Part shown: positions 5,828 to 7,507 of the stretch, one piece after another
How the letters are laid out: each line of letters begins with the position of its first letter
How positions within the stretch are numbered: position 1 is the stretch's first letter
Source: an uncultured Coriobacteriaceae bacterium
GTDB lineage: Bacteria > Actinomycetota > Coriobacteriia > Coriobacteriales > Eggerthellaceae
Direction of reading: 5' to 3'
Assembly (NCBI GenBank): GCA_902796815.1
Contig: CADBQL010000245.1
Coordinates: 1-7,507, forward strand
DNA length: 7,507 nt
Notes under the pieces: generated by a model
What the model saw: the letters and a program-made list of their open reading frames with translations, nothing else
What the model was told of the DNA's origin: nothing
Databases searched by the model: none
Position numbers and translations under genes: made by a program

Positions 5828-6520
5828 GTGTTTACTCTCGACAACATACGCAGTGCATTCCGTGCAGCCGTGCCAATCATGCTCGGTTATGTCGCGATTG
5901 GTATCCCGTGCGGGATTCTCTCTGCGTCAATTGGGCTGAATGCACTGCAAGTGTTCATGATGTGCGCTTTGTTTTATTCGGGTGCTGGACAGTTCATGAT
6001 TCCGAACATGTGGCTTGCTGCCTCGCCAATTGCGTCGATCATCGCGAGCGTGTCGTTCGTCAACACGCGTCAAATGCTGTACTCAGCTGCGTTCGCGCCT
6101 TGGTGCGAAGGCGCTTCGAAAAGGCTCGCGTTCTGGTTTGCGGCAACGGTGACTGACGAGAGTTTCGGCGTGAACATGAAGCAATTCGAGCTCGGGGGCT
6201 GGACACCTGAACAAGCTACGTTCGTCAACATTTTTTCACAGTCTTCTTGGACGGCATCATGCGTCGTCGGTGTCATAATCGGAAACGCCATCGGAATACC
6301 GCTTGCTATTGCCGCCTTTGCAATGACCTCAATTTTCATCTGTCTGCTCGTGACGCAAAACATTACAAAAGCCAACGTTGTTGCTGCAGCGTGTGCTGCC
6401 ATCGGCGTATTTGCGTGTAAGTGCGCAGGTCTTGCCGGGCCGGCGATTTTCCTCGGCGCCCTCATTGGAGTCGTATGCGCCATCGTGTTCTCACGCGTGT
6501 GCGAAAGGATCCAGCGATGA
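5828..6520 (+). CDS. azlC: AzlC family branched-chain amino acid exporter, large subunit
   Basis: AzlC is the larger membrane subunit of the AzlCD exporter (LIV-E type), which sends branched-chain amino acids or their analogues out of the cell. The 230 residues are strongly hydrophobic with several membrane segments. They show family features: FRAAVPIMLGYVAIGIPCGIL near the N-terminus, FYSGAGQFM (about 50-58), the conserved NTRQMLYSAAF (about 78-88) and TDESFG. The GTG start is fixed by an in-frame TAA at 5816-5818, only three codons upstream; the next start candidates fall inside the first membrane helix. There is no SD, and the TATAAT box is 8 bp away, so the mRNA is probably leaderless. 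The TGA stop overlaps the ATG of a mini-ORF (ATGA) that leads to azlD. Confidence 0.93.
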   Translation: MFTLDNIRSAFRAAVPIMLGYVAIGIPCGILSASIGLNALQVFMMCALFYSGAGQFMIPNMWLAASPIASIIASVSFVNTRQMLYSAAFAPWCEGASKRLAFWFAATVTDESFGVNMKQFELGGWTPEQATFVNIFSQSSWTASCVVGVIIGNAIGIPLAIAAFAMTSIFICLLVTQNITKANVVAAACAAIGVFACKCAGLAGPAIFLGALIGVVCAIVFSRVCERIQR

Positions 6521-6588
6521 TGTCGTCAGCAGTTTCGGCGCTTGTCGCAATAGTCGCAAATTCGCGTGCGCAGGTGGGGGCAGCATAA
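6517..6588 (+). CDS. 23-codon mini-ORF bridging azlC and azlD (possible coupling peptide)
   Basis: ATG 6517 overlaps the azlC stop as ATGA and is preceded by AAAGGA (6504-6509) with 7-nt spacing. The frame runs 23 codons, beginning MMSSAVSALVAIVA, and ends at TAA 6586-6588, two bases before the azlD ATG. It fills the 70-bp gap almost exactly, so ribosomes leaving azlC could translate it and re-start at azlD, whose own SD is weak. It has a short hydrophobic stretch but no recognised family. It may be a coupling device, a tiny membrane peptide or chance. Confidence 0.4.
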   Translation: MMSSAVSALVAIVANSRAQVGAA

Positions 6589-6590
6589 TC

Positions 6591-6923
6591 ATGGAGCCGA
6601 TTACCTGGATGGAGTTTTGGATCGTGTTCGGCGTTTGCGCCATCACGATGCTTGCATGTCGCGTGCTTCCGCTGTTCGTGCTCAAAGGTCGCGAACTTCC
6701 CGAGCGTGTGAGCGAGGCACTTGGCTTCATTCCCTCGGCTGCGTTTGCTGCACTTGTTGCAAACGATCTACTGACGCCTGGAATGTTCGATGCGGGTCTT
6801 TGGCCTGCGGCGGCGCCCCTCGCCGCGGCGCTTGTCGTCGTGGTAGTAGCGCGTCTTACCAAGTCGCTGCTCTGGTGCGGAATCGCTGGAGTCGCAGCAT
6901 ATGCCCTGTTCATGATGATATAG
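6591..6923 (+). CDS. azlD: AzlD family branched-chain amino acid exporter, small subunit
   Basis: AzlD is the small membrane partner of AzlC in the branched-chain amino acid exporter. The 110-residue protein has the usual size and about four membrane segments (roughly residues 8-27, 43-62, 70-87 and 91-109). It carries the family pattern of a conserved Arg followed by LPLFVLKGRELPERV and then LGFIPSAAFAALVANDLL. ATG 6591 is the only reasonable start. The upstream purine stretch GGTGGGGG (6573-6580) is a weak SD, 10 nt away, so translation may depend on coupling with the mini-ORF that ends at 6588. No terminator hairpin with a T-run is visible after its TAG. The pairing with azlC makes the call firm. 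Confidence 0.92.
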   Translation: MEPITWMEFWIVFGVCAITMLACRVLPLFVLKGRELPERVSEALGFIPSAAFAALVANDLLTPGMFDAGLWPAAAPLAAALVVVVVARLTKSLLWCGIAGVAAYALFMMI

Positions 6924-6972
6924 GGTAAAATTATCTATGCGAATCGTCTCAAGTTGGAATCTATTGCGGTAA

Positions 6973-6984
6973 ATGCGTACGCAT
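6973..6984. repeat. 12-bp perfect palindrome downstream of azlD
   Basis: ATGCGTACGCAT reads the same on both strands. It lies 49 bp after azlD and about 100 bp before the rplS promoter. It could be a protein binding site; nothing else supports a role. The rest of 6924-7083 holds no gene or RNA that I recognise. Confidence 0.4.
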
Positions 6985-7083
6985 GATGTGGCAAAAAATG
7001 AGACTCTCTTTCGGTCACATCTTGCGTTTCATGCGTCTTGCAACCCAAGAAGTTGTGAATTTTCCGTCACCGTGCAATAGTGC

Positions 7084-7112
7084 TTGCATAGCATCTGGAC
7101 TGGCGATATACT
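7084..7112 (+). promoter_or_regulatory. rplS promoter
   Basis: TTGCAT (7084-7089) and TATACT (7107-7112) are separated by exactly 17 bp, a strong vegetative promoter. Transcription would start near 7119, giving a leader of about 59 nt before rplS. It shows that rplS has its own promoter independent of azlCD. Confidence 0.75.
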
Positions 7113-7137
7113 AACAAATCGCGTCTGGAAACAGTTG

Positions 7138-7149
7138 CCGGGTAACCGG
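7138..7149 (+). other. GNRA-type hairpin in the rplS leader
   Basis: CCGG (7138-7141), loop GTAA and CCGG (7146-7149) form a small hairpin with a GNRA tetraloop in the predicted rplS 5' leader. Structured leaders that control L19 are known in some bacteria. I cannot match this one to a defined family by eye. Confidence 0.3.
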
Positions 7150-7177
7150 TTGGGTTGAGGTTATAGAAGGAACGGAC

Positions 7178-7507
7178 ATGGACATCATTCGTGCTATCGA
7201 ACAACAGCAGATCAAACAGGATCTTCCCGATTTCAACGTAGGCGATACCGTCAAGGTGCACTATCGCATCACCGAGGGCAACCGCGAGCGTATTCAGGTT
7301 TTCCAGGGTGACGTCATTCGTCGTCATGGTCATACGAGCCGCGAGACCTTCACGGTGCGCAAGATTAGCTTCTCCATTGGCGTGGAGCGTACCTTCCCTG
7401 TTCATTCGCCGAAGATCGACAAGATTGAGGTCATGCGTCGCGGCGATGTGCGTCGCGCCAAGCTGTACTACCTGCGCGACAAGGTGGGCAAGGCTGCCAA
7501 GATCAAG
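7178..7507 (+). CDS. rplS: 50S ribosomal protein L19 (3' end cut by window)
   Basis: L19 lies at the 30S-50S interface of the ribosome and helps subunit joining. The window holds 110 residues, from MDIIRAIEQQQIK through FNVGDTVKVHYRITEGNRER, FQGDVIRRHG and SFSIGVERTFPVHSPKI to RRAKLYYLRDKVGKAAKIK, which follow the L19 consensus throughout. Bacterial L19 is usually about 113-120 residues, so only a few C-terminal residues are missing. AGAAGGA (7165-7171) lies 6 nt before the ATG, and a strong promoter stands at 7084-7112. In many bacteria rplS follows trmD in the rpsP-rimM-trmD operon; here its upstream neighbour is azlD. Confidence 0.97.
   Translation, partial: MDIIRAIEQQQIKQDLPDFNVGDTVKVHYRITEGNRERIQVFQGDVIRRHGHTSRETFTVRKISFSIGVERTFPVHSPKIDKIEVMRRGDVRRAKLYYLRDKVGKAAKIK

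Noticed and set aside
7067..7405. 112-codon minus-strand ORF over the rplS promoter and coding region
   Set aside because: It is antisense to a textbook L19 gene, SD and promoter.

Overview
The window looks like an ordinary chromosomal stretch from a bacterium with moderately high GC. Most genes have clear Shine-Dalgarno (SD) sites, and there are no transposases, integrases, phage genes, CRISPR arrays, tRNAs or rRNAs. My best guess is an actinobacterium of the class Coriobacteriia (Eggerthella/Slackia-like). That rests on the general look of HisRS, L19 and AzlCD and on a probable leaderless gene; it is inference, not proof.

Layout. (1) 1-988, minus strand: queA, whose 3' end lies outside the window. 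(2) 989-1150: a divergent intergenic region with candidate overlapping promoters. (3) 1151-2023, plus: a microbial-type poly(ADP-ribose) glycohydrolase (PARG) with the intact GGG-x7-QEE signature. (4) 2093-3364, plus: hisS, with an unusually short C-terminal anticodon-binding region. (5) 3398-3428: a perfect GC-rich palindrome between the convergent ends of hisS and cysK, probably a two-way terminator and perhaps a dispersed repeat. (6) 3428-4354, minus: cysK. (7) 4355-4674: a 320-bp divergent intergenic region with hairpins, a 15-codon ORF behind a strong SD and a weak hairpin plus T-run ahead of mtnA. (8) 4675-5694, plus: mtnA. (9) 5732-5820: a tandem duplication of palindrome plus TATAATC. 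(10) 5828-6520 and 6591-6923, plus: azlC and azlD, a two-subunit branched-chain amino acid exporter, linked by a 23-codon mini-ORF. (11) 7084-7112: a strong promoter for rplS (ribosomal protein L19), which starts at 7178 and runs off the right edge.

How the genes relate. Most are housekeeping: translation (hisS, rplS, queA for tRNA queuosine), sulfur metabolism (cysK makes cysteine, mtnA salvages methylthioadenosine-derived sugar) and amino acid export (azlCD). The PARG points to reversal of ADP-ribosylation. Transcription units read as queA (minus), PARG-hisS (plus, 69-bp gap), cysK (minus), mtnA (plus), azlCD (plus) and rplS (plus).

I found no new multi-gene system. The most unusual DNA is the duplicated palindrome/TATAATC block before azlC. 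Its two copies show a compensatory base-pair change, each contains the same seven-codon mini-ORF, and the second -10 box sits so close to the GTG start of azlC that the mRNA should be leaderless.
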